DNA of 64,000 nt. Origin: Entamoeba histolytica HM-1:IMSS (taxonomy: Eukaryota > Evosea > Mastigamoebida > Endamoebidae). The notes beneath the pieces are model-generated. The model had not been told where the DNA came from, did no database searches, and saw only the letters and a list, made by a program, of their open reading frames with translations. The stretch spans positions 402,709 through 466,708 of the forward strand of contig NW_001914860.1 in the NCBI RefSeq assembly GCF_000208925.1, given 5' to 3'. Below are positions 39,401 through 48,033 of the stretch, piece after piece; the first letter of the stretch is position 1; each line of letters starts with the position of its first letter. The position numbers were made by a program, and so were the translations under genes.

Positions 39401-41268
39401 TAGAAAATATTGATAATCAAACACATAAACCAAAAGAAGAACAAGAAAAAAAAGAAATAACGGTTGATGTTAATAATCAAGTAAATGATACTGAAAAAGA
39501 TATTAATAAAGAGGGACAATTTATTACATATAACCAGAATGAGTTCAAAGATTATCGAATGATATTTGGACTTCAAAAATTATTTGTTGATATGTTAAAA
39601 GGAATTAATAGTGCAACTCAAACAAAAGAATTTTGTAAAGAAGCACACGGAAGTTGTTATGAAGATATTAAAACATATGAACAGATGGATGCTCAGGAAT
39701 TTTTTACAACAGCACTGTCATCAATGGAAAGTTGTAAACATTATGAAAGTATTGTTTCAGGATCAAAAGTGTTTACAGGAGAAATGGAAATATCAATTGA
39801 AAGTCAATGTGGGCATGAAGTAAAACGAATTGAACAATTTTATTGTAGTGCTCTTGAAGTAGAACATTACCAAACAATTGAACAATCATTACAAGCATTA
39901 TGTGAAGGGTCTATTCTTTGTGATTATAGATGTGAGCAATGTGGAAAACAAAATGATGCTCAAAGAAGTGAAAGATATAAAGAATTACCAGAAACATTAG
40001 TATTTCATTTAAAACGATTTGTGTATAATGACCAATTTGAAATTGTAAAATATAATGGAAAATTTGAATATCCAAATGAACTTGATATGAAAAAATATTG
40101 TTGTGATGGTTATAATGGAGAAACTATGTATAAATTAGTTGGAATTGTTATTCATAACGGAGATGCACATGGAGGTCATTATTTTAGTAATAGATTAATC
40201 AATGGTAAATGGGTATGTTTTAATGATAGGTCAGTTAGTGCTGCTGAAGGAGAAACATGGTTTGGAGGTAAATCATCTAGTGCTTATATTTTATTTTATG
40301 AACAAGCAAGTATGATAGAACAAACTCAAAAAGAAATGTTAGAGATTGTTATAGACCAACCATTAAAACAATATGTAGAAAGAAAAAACAATATAGCATA
40401 TATATCTCAACGAGCAACAAACCCATTTTTAGTTGATTTAATATGTTCATTTATTAAGAAATATAAACACTTTGGAAATATATTTGATTTCATTAGCTCT
40501 GTTACTGCTATAGTATCTCCAAGTTCATTAAATAAAATATTCACTACAATAGACTTAATACTTGATGTTTCTGTTGCCCAAGAATTTCTTGAAAAAATTA
40601 CTCCATTATTGAAGATGTTTATTGTAGGAGCATCATCAGTCATTATCAAATCAATCAAACTAGTACAATGTGAATCATTCAATGAAGAAATTCTAAAATT
40701 AGTGAAAAAAGGAGAAAATGGAACAATGAAGGTATTAAAAATATTGTGTGACTTGAATCAATTTCAAATTAAAGACGTTATTGAAGTCACAAAAGAGTTT
40801 ATTAAAAATTATAATTATAATAGAAGTGAAGGTTATTATGCTTTCTCTATTCTTTTAAAGGGAATAGAATTAAATCTATTTACTTTTGAAGAAGACTTCA
40901 TTATGAAGTTAATTGGAAGTAAAGCACCAGACAATTCAATTGAATCTCTTATAAAGGCATGTCCTTTTGAATTAATTAATAAAGTTGTGGTGACAATTTG
41001 TACTGATGCATTAAAACGAGGTTTTATAAATAATGAAGAAATACTATTTATTAAAAGAATGATTGTTAGTGAGGTAATTGCAGAAACTATTGCGTTAGAA
41101 TCAAAAAGTCAAATATTATTATGTAATTCAATAGAAAGTGCTATCAAAACTATTACAGTTGCACTAAAACTTACTTCATGTTCTCCGATGATTTATAATC
41201 AATTGAAACAACAAATCACTGAAATCAATAATAACATTATTGATTTCTCTATTAAAATTGATATCTAA
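36451..41268 (+). CDS. Giant ubiquitin-specific protease (USP9X/USP34-like)
   Basis: This is a 1605-residue intronless protein, one of the longest frames here. The N-terminal 930 residues and C-terminal 330 residues are helical repeats. The USP catalytic domain lies between (about 943-1275). The Cys box is GLVNQGTTCYMNSVLQQIF with Cys954. The His box is DAHGGHYFSNRL with His1243, and Asp1259 follows in CFNDRS. A zinc-ribbon half, CDYRCEQCGKQ, is present. Solenoid-USP-solenoid is the layout of USP9X, USP24 and USP34. It should remove ubiquitin from substrates. Which of the large USPs it descends from is unclear. Confidence 0.9.
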   Translation: MSDSIEKIKKEEESIDDFSHRIIDINRGLNSNRVDLQIKALIAINNEFEEYENSGMKRSFISLFRSTKPEKKGSNQNIKTNHKVATKNELLSFLKFHSQDILNLIIKCPHEELLRHSIPVIEHINSNKLLSPHFIKSMSDNAERIGGTILLRAQDIVISVFNSMSSIERNHIIHSTLENSKNGNLPALHMLCKLIQIQALPSQQIVTSFSLIVKHIQELNEDIIKICSINSYIIPLKRIIIGAFKDTTNDPRMGIVLTLLASTSPFGGDADEINKMIEEAFVKEVPNLGEPIKLIGKSDDSVFKICLMCIIDSDGFTGAMKWIKGEWNNKRAEFALNILEERKELPSSASSFVKEVFIQYNVLVTRSIIYDFDQRIITSIRFEGVYGLNLLWKMLMITGEWSIEQLLEVLYQKMQLRFVQDGIEAFKSSPTSQGANCIESVLKRYSSPKTIVKDEVKQTRSCNIRWITLKRTIREDKPCSIPNIQMKMLASLKVMSSLTKVTKVLIESAQQDIERTFNFMDKSDKLNPRKYEHTTPISKIVLDSIKDLLNDPYAQDSMKQSINWITTKKYSVNVFINGTEVTIFKNIGSYLSEMGEMVIQISSGDSEIQYQEPIKKEPSFITNTTRTVVVKEEKNIERCSEQSIKELIELLEDEKTRNNAMKVICGVNKYVKWEENAIELATEEGPKQLLGIARLESIEEGLKDEEYKKLLTLFTELVIKQSGIKEILSSILIKNEIKVNTNVFIMNEETLNQLSKEIENDLDKSSMTLCLVLLLKNGRNIPWDKDVFTAPILRALKDGINKQIFDSVVPLLNEPPKLVEECNRIIIEYADENCENDHPFIQSLIQNLTKFGYGLNVAVRAFKTMKKKQVLLIPYFCDIIDKLFPMQGKNILKDDEINNLIILLCECVESMNDITCSQCFNHFNQILKEMNGCNEKATYRKGQFGGLVNQGTTCYMNSVLQQIFHSSRCTANLLKKEVKIPTLIENIDNQTHKPKEEQEKKEITVDVNNQVNDTEKDINKEGQFITYNQNEFKDYRMIFGLQKLFVDMLKGINSATQTKEFCKEAHGSCYEDIKTYEQMDAQEFFTTALSSMESCKHYESIVSGSKVFTGEMEISIESQCGHEVKRIEQFYCSALEVEHYQTIEQSLQALCEGSILCDYRCEQCGKQNDAQRSERYKELPETLVFHLKRFVYNDQFEIVKYNGKFEYPNELDMKKYCCDGYNGETMYKLVGIVIHNGDAHGGHYFSNRLINGKWVCFNDRSVSAAEGETWFGGKSSSAYILFYEQASMIEQTQKEMLEIVIDQPLKQYVERKNNIAYISQRATNPFLVDLICSFIKKYKHFGNIFDFISSVTAIVSPSSLNKIFTTIDLILDVSVAQEFLEKITPLLKMFIVGASSVIIKSIKLVQCESFNEEILKLVKKGENGTMKVLKILCDLNQFQIKDVIEVTKEFIKNYNYNRSEGYYAFSILLKGIELNLFTFEEDFIMKLIGSKAPDNSIESLIKACPFELINKVVVTICTDALKRGFINNEEILFIKRMIVSEVIAETIALESKSQILLCNSIESAIKTITVALKLTSCSPMIYNQLKQQITEINNNIIDFSIKIDI

Positions 41269-41326
41269 ATTAGACATTTATTAATTCTTCAGTTAAAAAA
41301 AAAATAAATCCTAAATGTTATATTTT

Positions 41327-41830
41327 TTACCATTTGTCATTATGTAAACGAGTTGCATCAAATCTTTCAGGTCTATTTACTGGTTGGACTTTAGAGACTC
41401 CTATTGATACTATAGAAAGAATTTCAACTTGTTCTGGTAATTGAAGAAGTTTTTTTATAGACTCCATTCTATCTTTCTCTGGATATACTCCTAGCCATAC
41501 AGCTCCATAACCAAGCATATGAGCAGCAAGCAAGATATTTTCAGTAGCAGCAGAAGCATCACAAACCCAATATTCAGGTGTATATGCTTTCTTTAAATTA
41601 GCACAAACAACTATAGCATGACTACTGGATTTTAACATTGAAGAATAAGGATGAATTTTTGTAATATTTTCTAATAGTGATTTTTCTCAAATAATAATAA
41701 ACTCGGTTTCTTGTTTATTCACTGCAGTTGGAGCATAAAAACCAGCACGAACAATTTTATCGATATCTTCTTCAGAAATTTTTTCTCCAGTATATGAACG
41801 GACACTTCTTCTATCATAAAATAAATCCAT
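41327..41830 (-). pseudogene. Nitroreductase interrupted by an in-frame TGA
   Basis: From the ATG at 41830 a single frame of 168 codons encodes a whole small nitroreductase, except that codon 48 (41689-41687) is TGA. Before it: MDLFYDRRSVRSYTGEKISE...VRAGFYAPTAVNKQE, the FMN-binding N-terminus. After it: SSSHAIVVCANL, SAATENILLAAHMLGYGAVWLGVYP and VSIGV, the conserved core and end. No GT-AG intron can remove the TGA. The enzymes reduce nitro compounds with FMN/NAD(P)H. The rest of the frame is undamaged, so loss is recent, or this is a sequencing error or a readthrough case. Confidence 0.75.
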
Positions 41831-42023
41831 GTTCATTCTTTATTTATCAATTTCAATTTATAAAGTTTTTCTCATTAAAATACTCAAAGCCACGTGTTAT
41901 TGACTTTTTTATTTCAACAAATTTAGTTCAAATATTTTTAAAACAACCCAAAACAGTATTATTTTTCTTTTTTAAATTATAAAACATTAAAAGGATTTTT
42001 GTTTTTTAATTTTGGTTTGAGGT

Positions 42024-42749
42024 TTATACCCATTCAACTCCAACTATCCTTGTAACTTCAAAAAATGATGGATACCGAATATATGTCAGTTTTGACTCTT
42101 TTAACATTGGGTAGAACTGAGATATTTGTGCTTGAACATAAGACCCTTTTCTTCCTCTAACTGATTGAATAGAAAATGCAGGAGTTTTAAAAAGGAAACA
42201 CCCTGACTCAAACAGTGTTAAACAAGATATTTCTTGAGTAGATTTCCACATTTTATTTGTAGGTTTTCCATGCCGTTCAATTGAAAAAATAAAATGGTTT
42301 TGGTCAACTAAACTTGACTGAACATCAACTTTTGGAATTTTATAATGAATTCCAAATACGTCTTTATCCTCTGTAAATACTAACAAACTAATATTGCCTT
42401 TTGACATAATTTTTTTGTTAAATGTATTTGAATTCCATTCATCATATTCTGTATCATAAATCACCATAGCCTTATTTCCATTGACCCATCCCTTTAATTT
42501 TAAGAAAATTTTATCATCCTCTAGTTCGGATAATGTATGGAGAGCAGATAGTAATGGAGATTTTAATTCATTCCTCTTTTTTGTATTTATTCCTGAACCA
42601 GCAAATACAGGTAAATGGTCAATTACAGAAACACGAATAGATAGAGTCGATAAAACAATACTAATAGGTGTGATTATCTGTTTAAGTTGTTTTCCTGTAA
42701 TAATGTCATCATCTTTAATGGTACTTAATGCGTTATCAATAACCTCCAT
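42024..42749 (-). CDS. TLDc-like domain protein
   Basis: This is a 241-residue protein. Residues about 85-170 resemble the Entamoeba-type TLDc domain: LKGWVNGNKAMVIYDTEYDEW, then FNKKIMSKGNISLLVFTEDKDVFGIHYKI, then HFIFSIERHGKP. The N-terminal 80 residues are helical. Many TLDc paralogues exist in Entamoeba; those in animals act on V-ATPase and oxidative stress. Their role in amoebae is not known to me. Intronless; its start is 134 bp from the serine acetyltransferase stop. Confidence 0.7.
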   Translation of the reverse strand: MEVIDNALSTIKDDDIITGKQLKQIITPISIVLSTLSIRVSVIDHLPVFAGSGINTKKRNELKSPLLSALHTLSELEDDKIFLKLKGWVNGNKAMVIYDTEYDEWNSNTFNKKIMSKGNISLLVFTEDKDVFGIHYKIPKVDVQSSLVDQNHFIFSIERHGKPTNKMWKSTQEISCLTLFESGCFLFKTPAFSIQSVRGRKGSYVQAQISQFYPMLKESKLTYIRYPSFFEVTRIVGVEWV

Positions 42750-42883
42750 TAATCAAATAGAATTAAGATGATAATTATCAAAGAAGATAAGATAAGATTG
42801 CAATCTACTTATTACAATAATGATATGTGAAAAGTAACATAAAATAAAAACCAAAAAAAATAATTGCAAAAAAATAAATGAAG

Positions 42884-43894
42884 TTATTGTTGACAAGATA
42901 CAAAACAATCTAAGTTAATTGGGGTTGATTCTTCAGAAGTATATGTACACAATAGCTCAGGTGAATTAACCCAACTTAAATTTTCTTGTTCTTCTGAGAT
43001 TTTATTTTCAGTTAATGATTGTAAAATTATTTTGTCATCTTTGCTTGACTGTTTTGTTGATGATTTAGTTATTTGAGACGGATGTTCAGAAATAAAGACA
43101 ATTTGGTCTTGATCAATATTCTGTGTAATCCAACAATTTGCACCAATTTTAACATTACTTCCAATAGTAATATTTCCAAGAACTTTAGCACCTGCCCCAA
43201 TAACTACAAAATCTCCTATAGTTGGATGACGTTTATTTCCTTTTATAACAATACCATTATCTTCTTTGAAACTCATTGCACCTAGTGTTACTGACTGATA
43301 CACTCTGCACCAATTACCAATAACTGCTGTTTCACCAATAACAACACCAACACCATGGTCAATGAAAAAATGATTTCCAATAGATGTACCTGGATGAATA
43401 TCTATTCCTGTAACACTATGAATATTTTCCATAAGTTCTCTTGAATATTCAATATCACCATTCATGTACAAAATATGTGCAACTCTTTGAATCATCATAA
43501 CATGAATACCAGGATAAGATCGAATAATCATAGCAAGACTAGATGCAGCAGGATCACCAGTATATGCAGCAATAATGTCTTGTTTAACTAACTCTCTAAT
43601 AGTAACAAACTGGCTAAGAAGAGCAGTAATACATTTTTCAGCTAGTTGTTGGTTATAATAAGCTTCTATAGAATTTTGAATATGATAAACAAGTAATGAA
43701 AGTCTTTCTAAAACATTATTGAAAGTTCTTTTATCTCTTCTTGTAAAGAAATCAGGAAATAAAATCTTTTGTATTAATTCTAATTCTAAGAAACTTTTTT
43801 TCTCAGGAAATTGTTTAGTACTTTTGAATGCAATATTATCACTTTGATAACTTTGGACCAATAGCTGAGATGTTTGTTGTAGTAAAGAACTCAT
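42884..43894 (-). CDS. Serine O-acetyltransferase (cysteine synthesis)
   Basis: The 336-residue protein has an N-terminal helical domain (about 1-150, with QDIIAAYTGDPAA) and a left-handed beta-helix with hexapeptide repeats. Landmarks are IHSVTGIDIHPGTSIGNHFFIDHGVGVVIGET and HPTIGDFVVIGAGAKVLGNI. The catalytic His of DHGVGVVIGET is present. It makes O-acetylserine from serine and acetyl-CoA, the first step of cysteine synthesis. A polar C-terminal extension of about 65 residues replaces the short tail that carries the feedback-sensing Ile in bacterial CysE. Entamoeba has several isoforms; this long-tailed form may be the SAT3-like one (inference). Confidence 0.92.
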   Translation of the reverse strand: MSSLLQQTSQLLVQSYQSDNIAFKSTKQFPEKKSFLELELIQKILFPDFFTRRDKRTFNNVLERLSLLVYHIQNSIEAYYNQQLAEKCITALLSQFVTIRELVKQDIIAAYTGDPAASSLAMIIRSYPGIHVMMIQRVAHILYMNGDIEYSRELMENIHSVTGIDIHPGTSIGNHFFIDHGVGVVIGETAVIGNWCRVYQSVTLGAMSFKEDNGIVIKGNKRHPTIGDFVVIGAGAKVLGNITIGSNVKIGANCWITQNIDQDQIVFISEHPSQITKSSTKQSSKDDKIILQSLTENKISEEQENLSWVNSPELLCTYTSEESTPINLDCFVSCQQ

Positions 43895-44074
43895 GTTTAA
43901 CTTACTAGATTTTCTCTAATCTCGTTTAAATCTTTGGTTGTACTATACAAATTACATAGGTTCTCTTTCAAACCTTCTGTTTCTATTTTTATTCTTCCCA
44001 TTTTTCTACAAAAATAATTTTTCTTTTTTTTTTAGAGCTATTTTTCGGGATTTTCTTCATTGGATTTGTTTATT

Positions 44075-44281
44075 ATGAAAAAAAAGAAATTCTGGGTGTC
44101 GTAGGAAGATGAGGTGTTCAAAGAAATATTCAATTTTATTTTATTCATTAGTTCTAAAAATATATTATGGGAATTTGCTCCTAAAACAGGAGATAAGTTT
44201 CATTCTCCACTAAATAAATCTAAAACAGAAAGTCCCATCACTTCAACACATAGACTAGTTTCAAAAAGAATTAATGCCTGA
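44075..44281 (+). pseudogene. Candidate small gene or relic, interrupted by an in-frame TAG
   Basis: From the ATG at 44075 a 69-codon frame runs to the TGA at 44279-44281, broken only by TAG at codon 10 (44102-44104). After the TAG the 58 codons look protein-like (EFAPKTGDKFHSPLNKSKTE, ending STHRLVSKRINA). Alternatively 44105-44281 is the last exon of a gene whose intron ends at that TAG, but no convincing upstream exon or GTTTGT donor is seen. No family is recognised. It sits in the gap between SAT and DGK. Confidence 0.35.
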
Positions 44282-44350
44282 AGAATCATGACTCCTAATT
44301 AAATACTTAATTTGTGATATTTAAAACAAAAATGTTTCATAAAATAACAA

Positions 44351-44360
44351 GTATTTAAAA
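44351..44360 (+). promoter_or_regulatory. TATA-like element GTATTTAAAA before the DGK gene
   Basis: It matches the Entamoeba GTATTTAAA core. It lies only 7 bp upstream of the ATG at 44367. Since transcripts in this genus start about 30 bp downstream of the element, it argues that the true start codon is a later Met (44406 or beyond). Confidence 0.5.
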
Positions 44361-44366
44361 AAAAAT

Positions 44367-46208
44367 ATGAAACATTTTATTTTTTTAGTATTTATCCTCC
44401 CTAAAATGTTTTTATTTCTTTGTTTTCATTCTTCAGTATTTTTGAAGTTATTTTATTTAATACTATTACTTTTAGAACTTTTATTTCCATATTCAAAAAG
44501 ATTAATGAGCCAAACACCACGACTCATTCCTGTTAATGATTTTATTCTTTGTAATCTTCATGTAAATGCACATAAATTTCAAATAATTACTTCAATTGCT
44601 TCTTGTTGTGATGTTTGTGGCTCAAGTATTACTCCATTCAGTCGGGCAGTAAAATGTGAAACATGTAATTTATTAGTTCATGAAGACTGTACTGGGTATT
44701 GTTATTTACCTTGCTTTTTACCACAAAATCAGTCTCAATCTAATTCATTAGAATCTTCTTCATTAGAAGAAATACACAATCATTGTATAAATGGACAACA
44801 TATTCTTGAAAAGACGGTGAGAATGTCTCCAACATTTTGTACTGTATGTAGAAGTTCTATTGTTTCATCTGCCTTAGGTGTATTAAAATGTAGAATATGT
44901 GAATGTTATGTACATTCTAAATGTGTTCATGGATTGTCTCATCTATGTAGACCTGTTGCATCCCCATCAAACAAAGAATATCATTGGTTTGTTCCAGGAA
45001 ATTGCAATTCAACTGGGTTAACAACTCACACATGTTATGTTTGTAAAAAGTCAGTAGGAAGTAGCTTAGCTTTAACTGATTTTAGATGTTGTTATTGTGG
45101 AATGTTTGTTCATCCTCAATGCATTCAATATGCCCCTGCTTTTTGTTATCATGGAGTATTAGGCAAATATATCCTTTCTCCTTCTGTTACAGAAATGGAT
45201 AGTGAATTTCATTTTAAAGCAATAAAACGATTTGATAAAGAGCCAATGATATTCTTTATTAATAGAAAAAGTGGTAATTTACTTGGTGAACAAATTTTAA
45301 AGGAAACTCAGTACATGTTTTCAATTCCTCAAGTTTGTGATGTGTTTAAAGGATTTGAACCAACTTTTGAATATATTAAACCATATGGTGATAACTTCAT
45401 TGCTGTAGTTTGTGGTGGTGATGGTACAGTTGGATGGGTAATGAATGAATTAAGAAAAGCTGAGTTAAAACCAAAGATTTTTGTTATTCCTTTAGGTACT
45501 GGTAATGATCTTTCACATTGTACTGGATGGGGAGGAGGATATAATGGGGAAGATATTGAAGACTTACTTAGGAATGTGTCTCAGGCATTAGTTCAAAAAT
45601 TAGATAGATGGCAAGTATCTATCCATTCAGAAATTGTTGGAGAAACAAGAAAATTAATATTTAATAATTATTTCTCTATTGGGTTAGATGCTGGCATTGC
45701 TTTAAACTTCCATTTAAGAAGAGAGGCTAATCCTGATGCTTTCAACTCTAGAATAATCAATAAAATTCAATATGTATTTAGTTCACCACAAGCACTAACA
45801 GAAGACTCTGGAGATATTGATAAGGTTATTACATTAATAGTAGATGGAAAAAGAATCAAATTAGAGCCAATGCAAGGGTTAGTTTTTTTAAATTTAGTAA
45901 CTTACGGAGGAGGAGTTAGATTTTGGGATAGAGTTACTCCAGATGAATCTATTGGAGGACTAAAAGATAGCAATTTTGGAGATGGATTAGTTGAAGTAGT
46001 TGGATTTAAATCTGTAATTGAAATTCCATTAATTATGTCTGGAATGCAAAAGCCTGTTAAAATAGCACAAGGTAAGGTTATTGAATTAGAGCTTACAGAA
46101 AAAAAGCCAGCACAAACTGATGGGGAGCCTTTTATATTAAATCCATGTAAGATAGTTATATCTTTATATGATAAAGTAAAAATCATGGTAAAGAATAGCT
46201 TTTATTAA
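44367..46208 (+). CDS. Diacylglycerol kinase
   Basis: The longest frame has 613 residues; the ATG at 44406 is more likely, given the TATA-like element at 44351. An N-terminal hydrophobic segment (about 14-42) resembles the membrane anchor of DGK epsilon. Three Cys/His-rich C1 modules follow (about 65-270). The catalytic domain (about 292-605) has IFFINRKSGN, the ATP-binding VVCGGDGTVGWV (G350-T354), PLGTGNDLS and the accessory part with GGLKDSNFGDG. It converts diacylglycerol to phosphatidic acid, ending C1-dependent signalling. A catalytically degraded paralogue lies at 52706. Intronless. Confidence 0.95.
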   Translation: MKHFIFLVFILPKMFLFLCFHSSVFLKLFYLILLLLELLFPYSKRLMSQTPRLIPVNDFILCNLHVNAHKFQIITSIASCCDVCGSSITPFSRAVKCETCNLLVHEDCTGYCYLPCFLPQNQSQSNSLESSSLEEIHNHCINGQHILEKTVRMSPTFCTVCRSSIVSSALGVLKCRICECYVHSKCVHGLSHLCRPVASPSNKEYHWFVPGNCNSTGLTTHTCYVCKKSVGSSLALTDFRCCYCGMFVHPQCIQYAPAFCYHGVLGKYILSPSVTEMDSEFHFKAIKRFDKEPMIFFINRKSGNLLGEQILKETQYMFSIPQVCDVFKGFEPTFEYIKPYGDNFIAVVCGGDGTVGWVMNELRKAELKPKIFVIPLGTGNDLSHCTGWGGGYNGEDIEDLLRNVSQALVQKLDRWQVSIHSEIVGETRKLIFNNYFSIGLDAGIALNFHLRREANPDAFNSRIINKIQYVFSSPQALTEDSGDIDKVITLIVDGKRIKLEPMQGLVFLNLVTYGGGVRFWDRVTPDESIGGLKDSNFGDGLVEVVGFKSVIEIPLIMSGMQKPVKIAQGKVIELELTEKKPAQTDGEPFILNPCKIVISLYDKVKIMVKNSFY

Positions 46209-46284
46209 TTCTATTACTACAACTTTTTTATTATTGATTATCAATAATTTTTGGAAATAGAACAGAAAAAGAAAGTGTATCAAA

Positions 46285-47670
46285 TTAATTAGCTTGTTTA
46301 AGAAGTACGTCTTTTTCCTCACTTGTCTTAACACAATACAAAACTACTGAAATACCAGCAGCAAGGAAACTTGATACAGCTGATACAATAATTGGAAGAA
46401 GATAATCATCCCAAGCTAATTGAAGAAGAGCAATAAGACCAGATGAAAGGAATTGAGCAAAAACTACAGCACAATTAGCTAAACCAATAAAAGCACCGAA
46501 CCTATCTTCTGGAACAACTTTTTTAAGCATAGAATAAGGAAGTGAGTTAGTTTGTACAAATGCCATAGCAGGGAAGATTGATGACAAAAATCCAAGTGTT
46601 AATGAGGAAATAAATTGAGGTTTTGAGTTATCATCTTGGTAATTAGATGGGAAAGTGTAATAAAGAGCACATAACATACTATAAGAAATACCAGCAAGGA
46701 ATTGGAAAAGAAGGAATGTGGTAACTTCTCCAATAATACCTGAAATAATAGGGAATATAAATACTGATAAACATTGGAATACAGCAAAAACACATAAAAT
46801 AATAAGACCCATTCTAAGACCATCATCACTTGAACCATCTGGATAAACAGATTTAGACATATAATTAGTAAAGTTTGTATTAAATGGTTGGAAAGCAAAC
46901 CAACCAAACATAAGTGCTAATAAAATGAAAATGATATCTAATCTAATCATTTTAATGGCATGGAACAAATCAATAAATGGTGCAAAAATATTAAGTTTCT
47001 TTCCTTCTTCAGGAATGTATCTTTCTTCTTTAGAGAAAAGAACTGTTGGAATAGTAGAAACAAGTACAACAATAGCACATAATGCAAACATAATAAGGAA
47101 TGTGCTTGATGATCCAACTGTTCCAGCAGAGATACCATAACATGCAATTGAAGCAAATCCAGAACATGCATTGATCATAAGATTAGCATCTTGTTGATTT
47201 TCTGCATCAAAAATGTCACTGACAATAGCACGAGATGGTGCTTGCATAATATTTACACCAAAGAATGCTACAAACAATCCAAATAATGCTAAGAATGTAC
47301 CAACTAAATGGTCACTAAAAGTTGTTTCTTCTGATCCATCATTCATGCCTTGGTCTATAAAAGTTGATGCAGCAATAATACATAATCCAAGTATATCAAT
47401 AATTGCACCAACAACTAAGAAAATTCTTCTTCTTCCGAATTTGAATGTACATTTATCTCCAATAGCACCAAAAATAGGTTGAACAAAAAGTCCAATCAAC
47501 GGACCGACAACCATAAATATAACGTTCACCCCTGTGCCATTCATTTGGAATTGAGTTCCAAATAATGGTCCACTCAATCCAAAAATTGCAGAAAAGGAAA
47601 ATTGAATTCCCATTTGACAACAACTGGCAGCAAATAATTTGAGATAAAGAACTACACTTCTTGGTGCCAT
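46285..47670 (-). CDS. MFS transporter of the SLC45 / sucrose transporter (GPH) group
   Basis: This is a 461-residue protein with 12 hydrophobic spans and a cytosolic loop after span 6. The N-terminus MAPRSVVLYLKLFAASCCQMGIQFSFS and the loop GDKCTFKFGRRRIFLVVGA match the RxGRRR loop of plant SUT and animal SLC45 carriers. These move sucrose or other sugars with protons. The substrate here cannot be read from sequence. Plasma membrane or endosomal. The gene is intronless and converges on the DGK gene (76 bp between stops). Confidence 0.85.
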   Translation of the reverse strand: MAPRSVVLYLKLFAASCCQMGIQFSFSAIFGLSGPLFGTQFQMNGTGVNVIFMVVGPLIGLFVQPIFGAIGDKCTFKFGRRRIFLVVGAIIDILGLCIIAASTFIDQGMNDGSEETTFSDHLVGTFLALFGLFVAFFGVNIMQAPSRAIVSDIFDAENQQDANLMINACSGFASIACYGISAGTVGSSSTFLIMFALCAIVVLVSTIPTVLFSKEERYIPEEGKKLNIFAPFIDLFHAIKMIRLDIIFILLALMFGWFAFQPFNTNFTNYMSKSVYPDGSSDDGLRMGLIILCVFAVFQCLSVFIFPIISGIIGEVTTFLLFQFLAGISYSMLCALYYTFPSNYQDDNSKPQFISSLTLGFLSSIFPAMAFVQTNSLPYSMLKKVVPEDRFGAFIGLANCAVVFAQFLSSGLIALLQLAWDDYLLPIIVSAVSSFLAAGISVVLYCVKTSEEKDVLLKQAN

Positions 47671-48033
47671 ATATTTATAAATTTTTAAGATGAAACTCTT
47701 TTTAAGTAGTAATTTTTTTCTTAATATATCTTACCAAAAAATTCATATTGTTTTTTGATAGTTTTATTATAGTTCTTTTTTTTTGATAATTGCTACTTAG
47801 TTTTAACCTTGATACTTTCTTTCACTATTAACTGCTTTTTCTTTGTTTTCTTCTCCCAATTTTACTACTAAATCTTGTAATTAGTTTTTTAGATTTCTAG
47901 TTTTTTATTGATTAAGATACTTATTTTTTTAATCGAAGAAGATCATTCCACTTCAAAAGACATTTCTTTAGGAAAAGTTATTTTGTAGAGATTTTTTCAT
48001 CTTTAACACAAATTAAAATAACACAAAATAGAT
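47671..48033. other. AT-rich intergenic region
   Basis: 363 bp between two minus-strand genes (MFS start and the GTPase stop). T-rich tracts and stops in every frame; nothing recognisable. Confidence 0.6.

Noticed and set aside
41687..41689. TGA in the nitroreductase as a selenocysteine codon
   Set aside because: The position is not a Cys/Sec site in the family, no SECIS-like hairpin was noticed downstream, and the genus is not known to me to make selenoproteins.
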